DNA from: JBBDSJ01 sp040905025
GTDB lineage: Bacteria > Pseudomonadota > Gammaproteobacteria > Methylohalomonadales > Methylohalomonadaceae
Direction: 5' to 3'
Assembly: GCA_040905025.1 (NCBI GenBank)
Contig: JBBDSJ010000148.1
Span: 5,854 to 69,853, forward strand
DNA length: 64,000 bases
Shown piece by piece: positions 54,135 to 63,759 of this stretch; within the stretch, counting starts at the first letter, position 1; each line of letters starts with the position of its first letter. The notes below the pieces were generated by a model. It searched no databases and had not been told where the DNA came from. It saw nothing but the letters and a program-made list of their open reading frames with translations. Both the position numbers and the translations under genes were made by a program.

Positions 54135-55195
54135 CAGTCAAAACTCCGTAACGCAAGCCCGCAACTTACCAGCATGGCTGGTCCATCATTGGCAAGAATT
54201 TGAGCCGGGATACGTGATGACACGGCCATATTGGCGAACGGATTGGCTACAGATACCGGCAGACCAAGCTTGGCTTCCACAACTTCGGCGATGCCCGGAA
54301 TAGAGGCACACCCGCCAGCCAGAAACAGATGATCAATATTTCCGATTTGACTGGAGGAGAAGAAAAATTGCTGCGCCCGACTGATTTGCTGCGCCATTGA
54401 TTCCTTGAATGGTTCCAGAACTTCCGGCACATAGTTATCTGGCAACTCGCCGTGACGTTTGGCATGTCCAGCTTCTTCATAAGACAAGCCGTAACGGCGT
54501 TGAATCTCTTCCGTCAGCTGGCTGCCGCCAAACGCCTGTTCGCGCGAATAAACGATCTTCTGGTTTTCCAGCACGCTGAAGGTTGTGATTGTGGCGCCGA
54601 CATCGGCAATAGCAATAACCTTGTCTTCACCGCCGCCCTCCAGAGCTTCCGCCAGCAGTTTCACTGTATTCTCAAGCGCGAATGCTTCCACATCTATGAC
54701 TTTTGCATTCAGGCCGCCAAGTTCCAATGCTGCCACCCGTACATCGACGTTATCGCTGCGTGAAGCAGCAAGCAGCACATCGACGCGCTCGGTAGTGTTG
54801 GCGCTGGGACCCAGCACTTCATAGTCCATGCTGACTTCTTCAAGCGGGAACGGTATATATTGATCGGCTTCAATCTGCAGCTGATTGCCAAGCTCATCGT
54901 CATTGAGCTCGGCCGGCATATTGATTACTTTGGTGATGACTGCAGAACCGGCAACTGCGGCTGCAGCTTGTTTGGATTTACAGCCGGCTTTCTTGACCGC
55001 ACGGCCAATGGCCTCGCCGACAGCGTCAACATCAGATATATTCTTATCCACCACGGAATTCGATGGTAGTGGCTCGACTGCATAGCTTTCCACCCGGTAT
55101 CGGCTCCCGCTGCGGCTTAACTCAAGCAGCTTGACGGCGGTCGCACTGATATCTATACCGACCAGTGGAATTGATTTTTTCCGAAAGAGCGGCAC
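54134..55195 (-). CDS. pilM: Type IV pilus actin-like assembly protein
   Basis: A 353-residue cytoplasmic ATP-binding protein of the actin/FtsA fold. It starts with PLVGIDISATAVKLLEL, and the second phosphate motif is VIAIADVGATITTFSVL. It binds the PilN N-terminus and connects the pilus motor to the alignment complex. It is the first gene of pilMNOPQ, divergent from mrcA as in many gammaproteobacteria. Confidence 0.96.
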   Translation of the reverse strand: MPLFRKKSIPLVGIDISATAVKLLELSRSGSRYRVESYAVEPLPSNSVVDKNISDVDAVGEAIGRAVKKAGCKSKQAAAAVAGSAVITKVINMPAELNDDELGNQLQIEADQYIPFPLEEVSMDYEVLGPSANTTERVDVLLAASRSDNVDVRVAALELGGLNAKVIDVEAFALENTVKLLAEALEGGGEDKVIAIADVGATITTFSVLENQKIVYSREQAFGGSQLTEEIQRRYGLSYEEAGHAKRHGELPDNYVPEVLEPFKESMAQQISRAQQFFFSSSQIGNIDHLFLAGGCASIPGIAEVVEAKLGLPVSVANPFANMAVSSRIPAQILANDGPAMLVSCGLALRSFD

Positions 55196-55263
55196 ACTAT
55201 TTTTCCTTTTAAAGTCCGTGGTTACCCAACATTCACAGAATGGGAATTAAGTTACGTTTTGGA

Positions 55264-55292
55264 ACTATAGCCAACGACCAGAGAAAAAACAA
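55264..55292 (-). promoter_or_regulatory. Promoter of pilMNOPQ
   Basis: On the minus strand, TTGTTT (55287-55292), a 17-nt spacer and TATAGT (55264-55269), about 65 bp before the pilM start. Confidence 0.6.
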
Positions 55293-55389
55293 ATAGTTTT
55301 TTCCGAGATTTTTCAATTAACTACATAATGTTTTTAGTCAAACTTCTAACATCCCAGATATAGCGTCCCCAAAACCGGTCAAATACAAG

Positions 55390-57909
55390 ATGTTGAGATT
55401 TACATTTAATATGCTTCTGACGCTGCTGATAATGGGTGTTATCTCCGTCAGCCTGGTGGCCTGGTACATCGTGCCACAACTCCCGGATATCGACAGTCTG
55501 CGCGATGTACAGCTGCAGGTGCCACTTCGGGTTTACACCGAGGACGGCCAGTTGATAGCCGAATACGGTGAAAAGCGCCGTACTCCGGTTAACATTGATG
55601 CAGTCCCCGACCTGCTGGTCAAGGCTTTCCTGGCAGCTGAGGATGATCGCTTCTATCAGCATCCGGGAGTGGACTGGCAGGGCATCCTGCGTGCCGCGAT
55701 TCATGTGGCCCGCACCGGCGACAAGAGCCAGGGCGGCAGTACTATCACCATGCAGGTCGCGCGGAATTTTTTTCTGAGCAGTGAAAAAACCTACCTGCGC
55801 AAGATCAACGAGATTTTTCTGGCACTGAAAATCGAGCGCGAGCTCAGCAAGGATGAGGTCCTCGAACTCTACCTGAACAAGATTTATCTGGGCCAGCGCG
55901 CCTATGGTATCGCCGCCGCCGCCCAGGTTTACTACGGCTTGCCACTCGACGAGCTGACGCTGGCACAGATGGCCACCATTGCCGGGTTGCCGAAAGCGCC
56001 ATCGACAACCAACCCGGTTGCCAACCCCGGCCGCGCCAGCGACCGCCGTACTTACGTACTCGATCGCATGCTGCAGCTTGGCTTTATCGATAAATCTGAA
56101 TACGAGTCTGCCCGTGCAACGCCGGTTGCCGTCAGATTGCACCAGACCGAGATAGATGTCGAAGCACCCTATGTCGGCGAAATGGTGCGCCAACAGTTAG
56201 TCGATGAATACGGTGAATCTGCTTATGAAATGGGGCTGCGCGTCTTTACCACCGTTAACGCCAGTGAACAGATTGCCGCCAACAGCGCTTTGCGCAAAGC
56301 CCTGCATGATTACGACGAACGGCATGGCTATCGCGGTCCCGAGCAGCAGGTTGAGTTGCCGGCCAATGCTGACAGCGATGATTACCAGGCAATTCTGCGT
56401 GACTATTTTGCTATTGCCGAACTGGAACCGGCGCTGGTTACTGCCGTTGGTGAACAAACTCTGACTGTGCACACGAGATTCGGCCAAACGGCTACCATCG
56501 ACTGGGACGGTTTGTCCTGGGCACGTAAATACATCAGCACCAACAGTCGTGGCCCAACCCCCGGCAAAGCTGCCGATATCGCTGCAGTAGGCGATATCGT
56601 TCGTATTACAGAAATACCCGGTCCGGCGACGGAAACACCCGAACCGGTAAACGAAGCAACTGTCGATACAACAGAATCGCCAATTGACGATACCGAATTT
56701 AATGCTGCATCTGCCAATGAAAAGCACTGGCGCTTGACACAAGTGCCTGCCGTCGAGGGCGCGTTGATCGCGCTCGATCCACACACTGGCGCTACCCGGG
56801 CACTCGTTGGCGGCTATTCGTTTGCACGCAGCAGCTTTAACCGGGTAATTCAGGCCCAGCGCCAACCCGGCTCGGCATTCAAGCCGTTTATTTATTCTGC
56901 GGCGATGGAAGCCGGTTACACACCCGCCAGTATTATCAATGATGCCCCGGTGGCGTTTACCGATGCCAGTATCGGTGATGTCTGGCGACCGAAAAACTAT
57001 TCTGGCCGCTATTACGGCCCGACGCGGCTGCGTGAAGCCCTGGTACACTCGCGCAATCTGGTTTCAATCCGTTTGCTGGACGCGATGGGTGTGCCTCGCC
57101 TGCTCGAACACTTGCAGAAATTCGGCTTTGCTGCCGAACAGTTTCCCGAGAATTTGTCGCTGTCGCTCGGCAGTGGTGTTGTCACACCGCATCAACTGGC
57201 GCGTGCCTATACCGTTTTTGCCAATGGCGGTTATCTGATAGAGCCGTACTTTATTGAACGCATAGAAGATGCATATGGAGTCGAGATGTTTGTGTCTGAA
57301 CCCAAACGTGTCTGCCCGGATTGTGACCAGGAAGAACTGTCAGCGCAGCGACAGCTGGAAAATGACTTGCTGGCTGCAGCAGGATTACTGCCCGCACCAT
57401 TGACTGAAGATAAATACGCACCGCAAACGCTGGATCCACAAGTGGCCTGGCTGGTAACTTCAATGACCCAGGACGTAATCCGGCGTGGTACCGGCGCCCG
57501 CGCCAACCAGTTGGGTCGCCGTGATCTGGCCGGCAAAACAGGCACTACCAACGACCAGCGTGATGCCTGGTTTGCCGGCTATAACCATGATCTCGTCGCA
57601 GTCAGTTGGGTCGGTTTTGACAACTATGAGCCGCTGGGTAACCTGGAAACCGGTGGACGATCCGCATTACCAATGTGGATCGATTTCATGAAAGTCGCAC
57701 TGGATGGCAAACCTGAATCCGAGTTGCCACGACCACCCGGCCTGATTAATGCACGCATTGACCCGGACAACGGCAAGCTCGCCCGGCCGGATGACCCGGA
57801 CGCAATTTTTGAGGTCTTTCCGGCGGATAGCGTACCCACTGAATTCAGTCGTGAGCAGGGCTCTGATGTATATGGAGGCGATAATCGCGGCGCTGATCAG
57901 CTTTTTTAA
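55390..57909 (+). CDS. mrcA: Penicillin-binding protein 1A
   Basis: An 839-residue bifunctional peptidoglycan synthase with one N-terminal membrane segment (about residues 5-25). The transglycosylase domain shows EDDRFYQHPGVDWQG with the catalytic Glu and GGSTITMQVARNFFLS. An OB-like insert lies at about 315-445. The transpeptidase domain carries SAFKPF (SxxK), SRN-like HSRNLVSIRLL and the AGKTGTTNDQRDAWFAGY KTG motif. Length is usual for PBP1A. No clear ribosome-binding site precedes the ATG. It is divergent from pilM. Confidence 0.96.
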   Translation: MLRFTFNMLLTLLIMGVISVSLVAWYIVPQLPDIDSLRDVQLQVPLRVYTEDGQLIAEYGEKRRTPVNIDAVPDLLVKAFLAAEDDRFYQHPGVDWQGILRAAIHVARTGDKSQGGSTITMQVARNFFLSSEKTYLRKINEIFLALKIERELSKDEVLELYLNKIYLGQRAYGIAAAAQVYYGLPLDELTLAQMATIAGLPKAPSTTNPVANPGRASDRRTYVLDRMLQLGFIDKSEYESARATPVAVRLHQTEIDVEAPYVGEMVRQQLVDEYGESAYEMGLRVFTTVNASEQIAANSALRKALHDYDERHGYRGPEQQVELPANADSDDYQAILRDYFAIAELEPALVTAVGEQTLTVHTRFGQTATIDWDGLSWARKYISTNSRGPTPGKAADIAAVGDIVRITEIPGPATETPEPVNEATVDTTESPIDDTEFNAASANEKHWRLTQVPAVEGALIALDPHTGATRALVGGYSFARSSFNRVIQAQRQPGSAFKPFIYSAAMEAGYTPASIINDAPVAFTDASIGDVWRPKNYSGRYYGPTRLREALVHSRNLVSIRLLDAMGVPRLLEHLQKFGFAAEQFPENLSLSLGSGVVTPHQLARAYTVFANGGYLIEPYFIERIEDAYGVEMFVSEPKRVCPDCDQEELSAQRQLENDLLAAAGLLPAPLTEDKYAPQTLDPQVAWLVTSMTQDVIRRGTGARANQLGRRDLAGKTGTTNDQRDAWFAGYNHDLVAVSWVGFDNYEPLGNLETGGRSALPMWIDFMKVALDGKPESELPRPPGLINARIDPDNGKLARPDDPDAIFEVFPADSVPTEFSREQGSDVYGGDNRGADQLF

Positions 57910-57979
57910 CCGGCAAAATCTGATAAATGTGTCAGTGTTTGCCTGAACAGACTATTGTTTCCGGGGTTGTTGAATAAAA

Positions 57980-58618
57980 TTGCGCACAAAGCCGGGTAAA
58001 TTCACCAGCACTGCCAGCAGCAACCAGTTACGTCAGGAGCTGGCTCAGCTGGCCGCACGTTATGTTGCCGTTGATGGTGTTGTTGATTTTTTGCAGGCCA
58101 AGCGCAAGGCTGCCGCCCGGCTGGGGATCCAGCACTCGCAGCAATTACCCAGCAACAAGGAAATAGAGCAGGCGTTGCTGGATTATCAGCGTCTGTTTCA
58201 GGCTGAATCACAACCACAGACGCTCATGCGAATGCGCGAAACCGCTCTCGCGGCAATGCAGTTCTTGCATGAATTCAAACCCCGGCTCGCCGGACCGGTC
58301 GCCGATGGCACAGCCACGCTTCATAGTGAAATTAATCTGCATCTTTACAGTGATACCTGTGAAACTGTCGCCATGTTATTTCTGGATCAATCCATTCCGT
58401 TTTTACCCTGCGATCGACGCATACGCCTGAATGCCGCCAATGTCGTTCAATATCCGGCTTACCAGTTTGTCGCCGATGGTTTCAAGATAGTGCTGATTGT
58501 GTTGCCGTACCGGGATCGTAATCAATCTCCTGTGAGTCCCATCGACAACCAGCCAATGCGGCGATTGAATATTGCCGAACTGCAAGCACTGTTATCTGCC
58601 GATCAACCGCCACATTGA
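57980..58618 (+). CDS. Uncharacterised protein with degenerate nucleotidyltransferase-like motif
   Basis: A 212-residue soluble protein from a TTG start. I do not know a named family. The N-terminal half is helical (QLRQELAQLAARYVAVDGVVDF). The middle reads FKPRLAGPVADGTATLHSEINLHLYSD, which resembles the active-site loop of minimal nucleotidyltransferases (GSxxxGxxxxxSDIDL). Here the acidic pair is replaced by E and N, so activity is doubtful. The resemblance is by eye. It is 70 bp after mrcA and 4 bp before the preferred priA start, so it may be co-transcribed with priA. Confidence 0.65.
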   Translation: MRTKPGKFTSTASSNQLRQELAQLAARYVAVDGVVDFLQAKRKAAARLGIQHSQQLPSNKEIEQALLDYQRLFQAESQPQTLMRMRETALAAMQFLHEFKPRLAGPVADGTATLHSEINLHLYSDTCETVAMLFLDQSIPFLPCDRRIRLNAANVVQYPAYQFVADGFKIVLIVLPYRDRNQSPVSPIDNQPMRRLNIAELQALLSADQPPH

Positions 58619-58622
58619 CACC

Positions 58623-60842
58623 TTGACCGATTCCCGTGTTTATTTGCGTGTTGCAATTGCCACACCCTTGCGACGCGTATTTACCTATCTGTCCCCCATC
58701 GGCATCGACCCGGCCACATTACAGCCGGGACAGCGGCTACGGGTACCATTCGGCCGCCGGCAAGCTATTGGAATTTTACTGGAAACCAGCCAGCAGTGTG
58801 ATATTGAAACCGCCAAACTGAAACGCGCACAGGCGTTACTGGATGAAACGCCGTTGCTATCAGCAACGACACTGGCGTTGTTGCAACGTGCCAGTGATTA
58901 CTATCAGCACCCGCCGGGTGAAGTGATTTTCGGTTGTCTGCCGGCCGCATTGCGACAGGGGCAACCGGCCACACTTGCCACAACTACTTATTGGCAAGTC
59001 ACAGCAGCTTGCCCGGACAACGCGGTTGAACAGCTAAATCGCGCGCCCAGACAGCAGGCCGTGCTGGAGCTGTTGCTTCGTGATGTTACGCATAATCTGG
59101 ATAGTGAAGCTTTTGTTTCTGCCGGATTGCAAAACTGGCAACCGGCAATCAGGCAACTCGAACGCCGGGGCTGGATTCAACGCCGGCAACTTGCACGTAC
59201 GCAACCGGAATTAACAAATGTAGTGACACAACCGGCATTCAGCCTCAATGCCGAACAGCAACAGGCGGTTGCTGCAATTGTGACGACACTCGGGAGCTTT
59301 CAGGTACATCTGCTTGATGGCATTACCGGCAGTGGTAAAACCGAAGTCTATTTGCAAACAGTGGCGGAAGTCCTGCAACGCGGTGAACAGGTACTAATCT
59401 TGTTGCCGGAAATCGCGTTGACACCACAGTTAATTGCACGTTTTCGCGAGCGTTTTAACAGCCATGTTGCTGTGCTGCATTCCGGACTGAATGACAGCGA
59501 GCGATTACAGGCCTGGTTACAGGCACGCGCCGGCAGTGCGCAACTGATACTCGGTACCCGTTCGGCCGTATGGACACCGCTGGTGAGGCCCGGATTGATT
59601 GTGGTTGATGAAGAGCATGATTTGTCATTCAAGCAACAGGATGGCTTTCGTTACCACGCCCGTGATGTCGCCATCATGCGTGCCCAGCGAGAACAGATAC
59701 CGATTGTGCTTGGCAGTGCCACACCGTCGCTTGAGTCCCTGCACAATGCCAATCTGGGCCGTTATTCGCATTTGCACCTGCGTCAACGTGCCGGCAATGC
59801 GCAATCCCCGGCGATGCAGTTACTCGACATCCGCCAGGCGAAATTGCACAGCGGACTGTCAGACCGATTCATAGAAGCCATTTCGGCGCGCCTCGATGCC
59901 AATCAACAAATTCTGTTGTTTATCAATCGACGTGGTTATGCACCGGTATTGTTATGTCATGACTGTGGCTGGCAAGCCGTGTGTCAGCGTTGCGATACCG
60001 CAATGACCCTGCATAAGGCTGCACGGCGACTACGCTGTCATCATTGCGGCCATGAGCAACCGCTGACCAGAAACTGTGGCGGTTGTCAGTCGGAAAACCT
60101 GCTCGAAGTCGGCCAGGGTACTGAACGGATTGTCGAAACCCTGGCTGAAATATTTCCGGCCGCACGCGTGGTCCGCATTGATCGTGACAGTACCCACCGG
60201 CGTGGTTCACTGCAAAACCTGCTCGACAGCATTCATAGCGGCGAGGCCGATATTCTGGTTGGCACACAAATGCTGGCCAAGGGCCATCATTTTCCCGGCG
60301 TCGCACTGGTTGGTATTGTCGATGCCGATGGCGGACTCTACAGCAGCGATTTCCGCGCACCTGAACGGCTGGCGCAATTGATCCTGCAGGTCAGTGGCCG
60401 CGCCGGCCGCGCCGACCAGCCGGGTACGGTTATTATCCAGACCCACCAGCCGCAACATCCGTTGCTGGTGCAGTTGATCAGTGCCGGTTATGACGCGTTT
60501 GCTGCAACCGCGCTGGCAGAACGCGAACAGGCCGGCTTGCCACCATTCAGCCATCTGGCCCTGCTGCGGGCCGAAGCACCGGCAGAGAGCACAGTCGCCA
60601 CCTTCCTGCAGGAAGCCCGCGCACTCATGTATCACCAAACCGGCGAGCTGCAATTATTGGGGCCCGTGGCCGCGCCACGGCCGAAGCGTGCCGGCCACCG
60701 CCGTATGCAATTGCTATTGCAGGCACAGGAACGCCAGACCCTGCGCAGCGCATTACCGACCTGGCTGCTGGCGCTCGAGAATCTGCCCAGTGGCCGCAAA
60801 GTCCGCTGGTCGCTGGATGTTGACCCACAGGAGCTGGCTTGA
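58623..60842 (+). CDS. priA: Primosomal protein N' (replication restart helicase)
   Basis: A 739-residue 3'-5' helicase that reloads the replisome at broken forks. The N-terminal DNA-binding domain begins VYLRVAIATPLRRVFTYL. The helicase core has GITGSGKTEVY (Walker A), VVDEEHD (Walker B) and QVSGRAGRADQPG. An eight-cysteine zinc region runs CHDCGWQAVCQRC, CHHCG, CGGCQ. No ATG fits the N-terminus. I prefer the TTG at 58623, four bases after the preceding stop; an upstream TTG at 58572 would overlap that gene by 47 bp. Confidence 0.95.
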   Translation: MTDSRVYLRVAIATPLRRVFTYLSPIGIDPATLQPGQRLRVPFGRRQAIGILLETSQQCDIETAKLKRAQALLDETPLLSATTLALLQRASDYYQHPPGEVIFGCLPAALRQGQPATLATTTYWQVTAACPDNAVEQLNRAPRQQAVLELLLRDVTHNLDSEAFVSAGLQNWQPAIRQLERRGWIQRRQLARTQPELTNVVTQPAFSLNAEQQQAVAAIVTTLGSFQVHLLDGITGSGKTEVYLQTVAEVLQRGEQVLILLPEIALTPQLIARFRERFNSHVAVLHSGLNDSERLQAWLQARAGSAQLILGTRSAVWTPLVRPGLIVVDEEHDLSFKQQDGFRYHARDVAIMRAQREQIPIVLGSATPSLESLHNANLGRYSHLHLRQRAGNAQSPAMQLLDIRQAKLHSGLSDRFIEAISARLDANQQILLFINRRGYAPVLLCHDCGWQAVCQRCDTAMTLHKAARRLRCHHCGHEQPLTRNCGGCQSENLLEVGQGTERIVETLAEIFPAARVVRIDRDSTHRRGSLQNLLDSIHSGEADILVGTQMLAKGHHFPGVALVGIVDADGGLYSSDFRAPERLAQLILQVSGRAGRADQPGTVIIQTHQPQHPLLVQLISAGYDAFAATALAEREQAGLPPFSHLALLRAEAPAESTVATFLQEARALMYHQTGELQLLGPVAAPRPKRAGHRRMQLLLQAQERQTLRSALPTWLLALENLPSGRKVRWSLDVDPQELA

Positions 60843-60935
60843 TACTTGCCGGCCGGTTGGCAAAATCCTGCTGACCGGAATATTTACCACCAAGCTTCTC
60901 GCCCTGTCACGGGCAGGGTATGATCACGCGCTTTC

Positions 60936-62621
60936 ATGAAACAACATATCTCACAACTTGTCCGTCAGGCGCTGGATGCATACGCCAGTGCCGCTGACCT
61001 CACGCTGCCTGCCGATTTCAGCGCTCAACTTGAGCGCACCCGCACACGTGAACACGGTGACTTTGCCACAAATGCGGCGCTGGTACTGGCCAAAACTGCG
61101 CGCCAGAAACCGCGCGATGTGGCAACACAGATTATTGCGCATATCCCGGCTTCGCCACTGCTGGATAAAATCGAAATTGCCGGGCCTGGATTTATCAATC
61201 TATTCCTGACAGCGGCCGCGTATCAGGCCCAGGTTAGTGAGATTCTCGAGGTTGGCGAAAACTATGGCCGGCACAATGCCGGGCAGGGCCATAAACTACA
61301 GGTCGAGTTTGTCTCGGCTAATCCGACCGGACCATTGCATATCGGGCATGGCCGTGGGGCAGCTGTGGGCGATTGTCTGTGCCGCTTGCTTGCTAGTGCC
61401 GGCTGGGCCGTCACACGCGAATTTTACTACAACGATGCCGGTCAACAGATCACCAATCTGGCGCTGTCAGTCCAGGCACGCTGCAAGGGCCTGACCCCGG
61501 ATGATGCCGAATGGCCTGCGGATGGCTACCGTGGTGACTACATCAGCGACGTTGCCAGCGCCTATCTGCAACGTGAGTCTGTGCATGCAACAGATCAGGA
61601 AATTACCGCCAGTGGCGACGCCAATGATACGGATGCAATCCGGCGCTTTGCTGTAGCTTATTTGCGCCGCGAGCAGGACGCTGATTTACGCGCATTCGGT
61701 GTCGAGTTTGATCATTATTTTCTGGAATCTTCACTCTACGAAGAGGGTCATGTGCAGGCAACTGTTGAGCAGCTGGTTGCCAATGGCTACTGCTACGAAC
61801 AGGATGGCGCATTGTGGTTACGTACCACCGGTTTTGGCGATGACAAGGATCGTGTCATGCGCAAAACTGACGGCAGTTATACTTATTTCGTACCTGATGT
61901 TGCCTATCATGCAGACAAGTGGCAACGCGGGTTTGAACGTGTTATCAATGAACAGGGCGCAGATCATCACTCGACCATTGCCCGGGTGCGGGCAGGCTTG
62001 CAGGCATTGAACATCGGCGTCCCTGAGGGTTGGCCGGAATATGTGTTGCATCAGATGGTCACGGTGATGCGCGGTGGAGGAGAAGTGAAAATCTCGAAAC
62101 GTGCCGGCTCTTATGTCACATTGCGGGATCTGATTGATGAAGTCGGTTGTGATGCCACGCGATTTTTTCTGGTCTCGCGCAAGGCTGATTCACAACTGAC
62201 ATTCGATATTGATCTGGCCCGTTCACAATCCAATGACAACCCGGTTTATTACATCCAGTACGCGCATGCGCGTATCTGCAGCGTATTCCGGCAATTGACG
62301 GAACGTCAACTCGACTTTGATGCTGTACTGGCACATGGCAGTCTGGATCAACTGACCACCGGCGAAGAAACGCAACTGCTCGTGACACTGTCGCGCTATC
62401 CGGAACTCGTCGAAGCCGCCGCCGCCCAGCTGGAACCCCATCAGATCACTTATTATCTGCGTGAACTCGCGAATGAATTTCATGTTTACTATAACAACCA
62501 GCAATTCCTGCTTGATGACCCGGCCTTGCGTAACGCGCGACTGGCACTCGCCAAGGCGGTCAAGCAGGTGCTGGTCAATGGACTGCAACTGTTGGGTGTC
62601 AGCGCCCCGGAGCGAATGTAA
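60936..62621 (+). CDS. argS: Arginyl-tRNA synthetase
   Basis: A 561-residue class I tRNA synthetase. An N-terminal Add-1 domain is followed by the HIGH motif in NPTGPLHIGHGRG (about residues 129-141). The KMSKS-like loop reads KISKRAGSYVTL. The DALR anticodon-binding domain ends the protein (YLRELANEFHVYYNN). The stop overlaps the next start by one base (TAATG). A -10-like TATGAT lies at 60918-60923. Confidence 0.97.
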   Translation: MKQHISQLVRQALDAYASAADLTLPADFSAQLERTRTREHGDFATNAALVLAKTARQKPRDVATQIIAHIPASPLLDKIEIAGPGFINLFLTAAAYQAQVSEILEVGENYGRHNAGQGHKLQVEFVSANPTGPLHIGHGRGAAVGDCLCRLLASAGWAVTREFYYNDAGQQITNLALSVQARCKGLTPDDAEWPADGYRGDYISDVASAYLQRESVHATDQEITASGDANDTDAIRRFAVAYLRREQDADLRAFGVEFDHYFLESSLYEEGHVQATVEQLVANGYCYEQDGALWLRTTGFGDDKDRVMRKTDGSYTYFVPDVAYHADKWQRGFERVINEQGADHHSTIARVRAGLQALNIGVPEGWPEYVLHQMVTVMRGGGEVKISKRAGSYVTLRDLIDEVGCDATRFFLVSRKADSQLTFDIDLARSQSNDNPVYYIQYAHARICSVFRQLTERQLDFDAVLAHGSLDQLTTGEETQLLVTLSRYPELVEAAAAQLEPHQITYYLRELANEFHVYYNNQQFLLDDPALRNARLALAKAVKQVLVNGLQLLGVSAPERM

Positions 62622-63274
62622 TGGCACGCGACTATAAAAACCGCTCCAGCCGTAACACAAAATCCCAGGGCCGTCTTGGCGGCATAATGACGTTTGCTGC
62701 CGGCCTGCTCACCGGGCTGTGTGTAGCTGCGGTATTGTATTTATTGGAAGCGTTGCCGAATATAGCCGGGCTGTTACCGGCAAAAACTGCGCAATCCTCT
62801 GAAACGCCACAGGCCGATTCCAGCACGACACCGGTCAAATTGCCTGAACCAACCGATCGCCCGGCACCACGGTTTGATTTCTATACCATCCTGCCGGAAA
62901 TGGAAGTCAGTGTGCCGGAATGGGAAACGCCGCCTGCACCGGTACCTGACACGGCAACAGCCGAGCCCGGTGTCCCGATCAGTGAACCGACCGACACAGC
63001 GGCAGCGCCGGCCACAACGGCTGAAAGCGACCTCTATGTGCTGCAAATCGGTTCATTCCGGCAGCATGAAGAAGCCGACCGCGTCAAGGCACGGCTGGCA
63101 TTACTCGGCATCAGCACTGAAATCCAGCGCGTGGTCATTGACGGCGACACTGCCTGGCACCGTGTTCGCGCCGGTCCTTATCGCGAACCTGCAGCACTCA
63201 ACGATGCCCGCAAACGTCTGCAGGAAAACGCGATCGATTTCATGCTGTTGAAGCTGCAACGCGACGAAACCTGA
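62621..63274 (+). CDS. SPOR-domain protein, FtsN-like
   Basis: A 217-residue bitopic protein. A basic N-terminus (ARDYKNRSSRNTKSQGR) precedes one membrane segment (about residues 20-42) and a Pro/Thr/Glu-rich periplasmic linker. A C-terminal SPOR domain (about 135-212, LYVLQIGSFRQHEEADRVKARL) binds denuded septal peptidoglycan. An SPOR gene directly after argS is the usual place of FtsN-like proteins in gammaproteobacteria. A role in cell division is inferred. Confidence 0.88.
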   Translation: MARDYKNRSSRNTKSQGRLGGIMTFAAGLLTGLCVAAVLYLLEALPNIAGLLPAKTAQSSETPQADSSTTPVKLPEPTDRPAPRFDFYTILPEMEVSVPEWETPPAPVPDTATAEPGVPISEPTDTAAAPATTAESDLYVLQIGSFRQHEEADRVKARLALLGISTEIQRVVIDGDTAWHRVRAGPYREPAALNDARKRLQENAIDFMLLKLQRDET

Positions 63275-63400
63275 GCCGTTCAACCGCAATCATACTGCCT
63301 GGCTTCCGGGCACTGGCTGGCTCGCACGCAGCGTGCCCGCAGGGCCCATCGAGTAACAAAATATCCAGGAAAGGCCTTCGACAGCCCACGTATTTTTATA

Positions 63401-63428
63401 ATTCGGTTCGAGTCCCCGTTCCGACTAC
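63401..63428 (+). other. tRNA 3'-end-like fragment
   Basis: GGTTCGAGTCCCCGTTCCGA followed by CTAC resembles the T-loop and 3' acceptor strand of a tRNA. The T-stem does not pair well and there is no 5' part, so it is not a functional gene. It may be a remnant left by recombination at a tRNA gene. Confidence 0.35.
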
Positions 63429-63475
63429 TAAAAATTTATCCGCAATCCAGGTCAGTGAAATCAGGGGAGCAGTAT

Positions 63476-63549
63476 TGGAGCGGGTGATGGGAATCGAACC
63501 CACGTATGCAGCTTGGGAAGCTGCCGTTCTACCATTGAACTACACCCGC
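63476..63549 (-). tRNA. tRNA-Gly (CCC)
   Basis: A complete cloverleaf on the minus strand. The acceptor GCGGGTG pairs with CACCCGC, the D-stem is GTTC/GAAC, and the anticodon stem GCAGC/GCTGC has loop TTCCCAA (anticodon CCC). The T-arm is GTGGG-TTCGATT-CCCAT. Discriminator U and an encoded CCA follow. Confidence 0.95.
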
Positions 63550-63703
63550 CGGAGTACCAGCTTCCCGATATTATACGCCAGCCGCCCTGATGTCAGGCCG
63601 GCCGGAACAACTGCTCAATCAATCCGGCAATTTGTGACCCCTGACACGGTGTTGTGACTGGTAAATTAGGCTAATATGACCCATTCTTGTCTGGGAGGGC
63701 ATT

Positions 63704-63745
63704 ATGTGTGGCTTACTTAATAGTCAAGCCGCGCAAGTACACTAA
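63704..63745 (+). CDS. Very short ORF (MCGLLNSQAAQVH), leader or gene remnant
   Basis: Thirteen codons preceded by GGGAGG at 5-7 nt. It stops 14 bp before the MITE-like element. The start MCGLL is like class II glutamine amidotransferases, where Cys2 is the nucleophile. The match is too short to decide between a broken gene, a leader peptide or chance. Confidence 0.2.
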   Translation: MCGLLNSQAAQVH

Positions 63746-63759
63746 ATTTCTGCAGAATC

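Noticed and set aside
55321..57048. Two long open frames opposite mrcA (290 and 283 codons)
   Set aside because: They lie fully or mostly inside PBP1A on the other strand, have His/Cys/Arg-rich composition, and match no family.
57910..57945. Hairpin after mrcA (GGCAAA/TTTGCC) as terminator
   Set aside because: No T-run follows and the stem contains a mismatch; not convincing.
63475..63657. ORF starting MERVMGIEPTYAAW
   Set aside because: It is the antisense of the tRNA-Gly gene, a known annotation artefact; the cloverleaf is complete.
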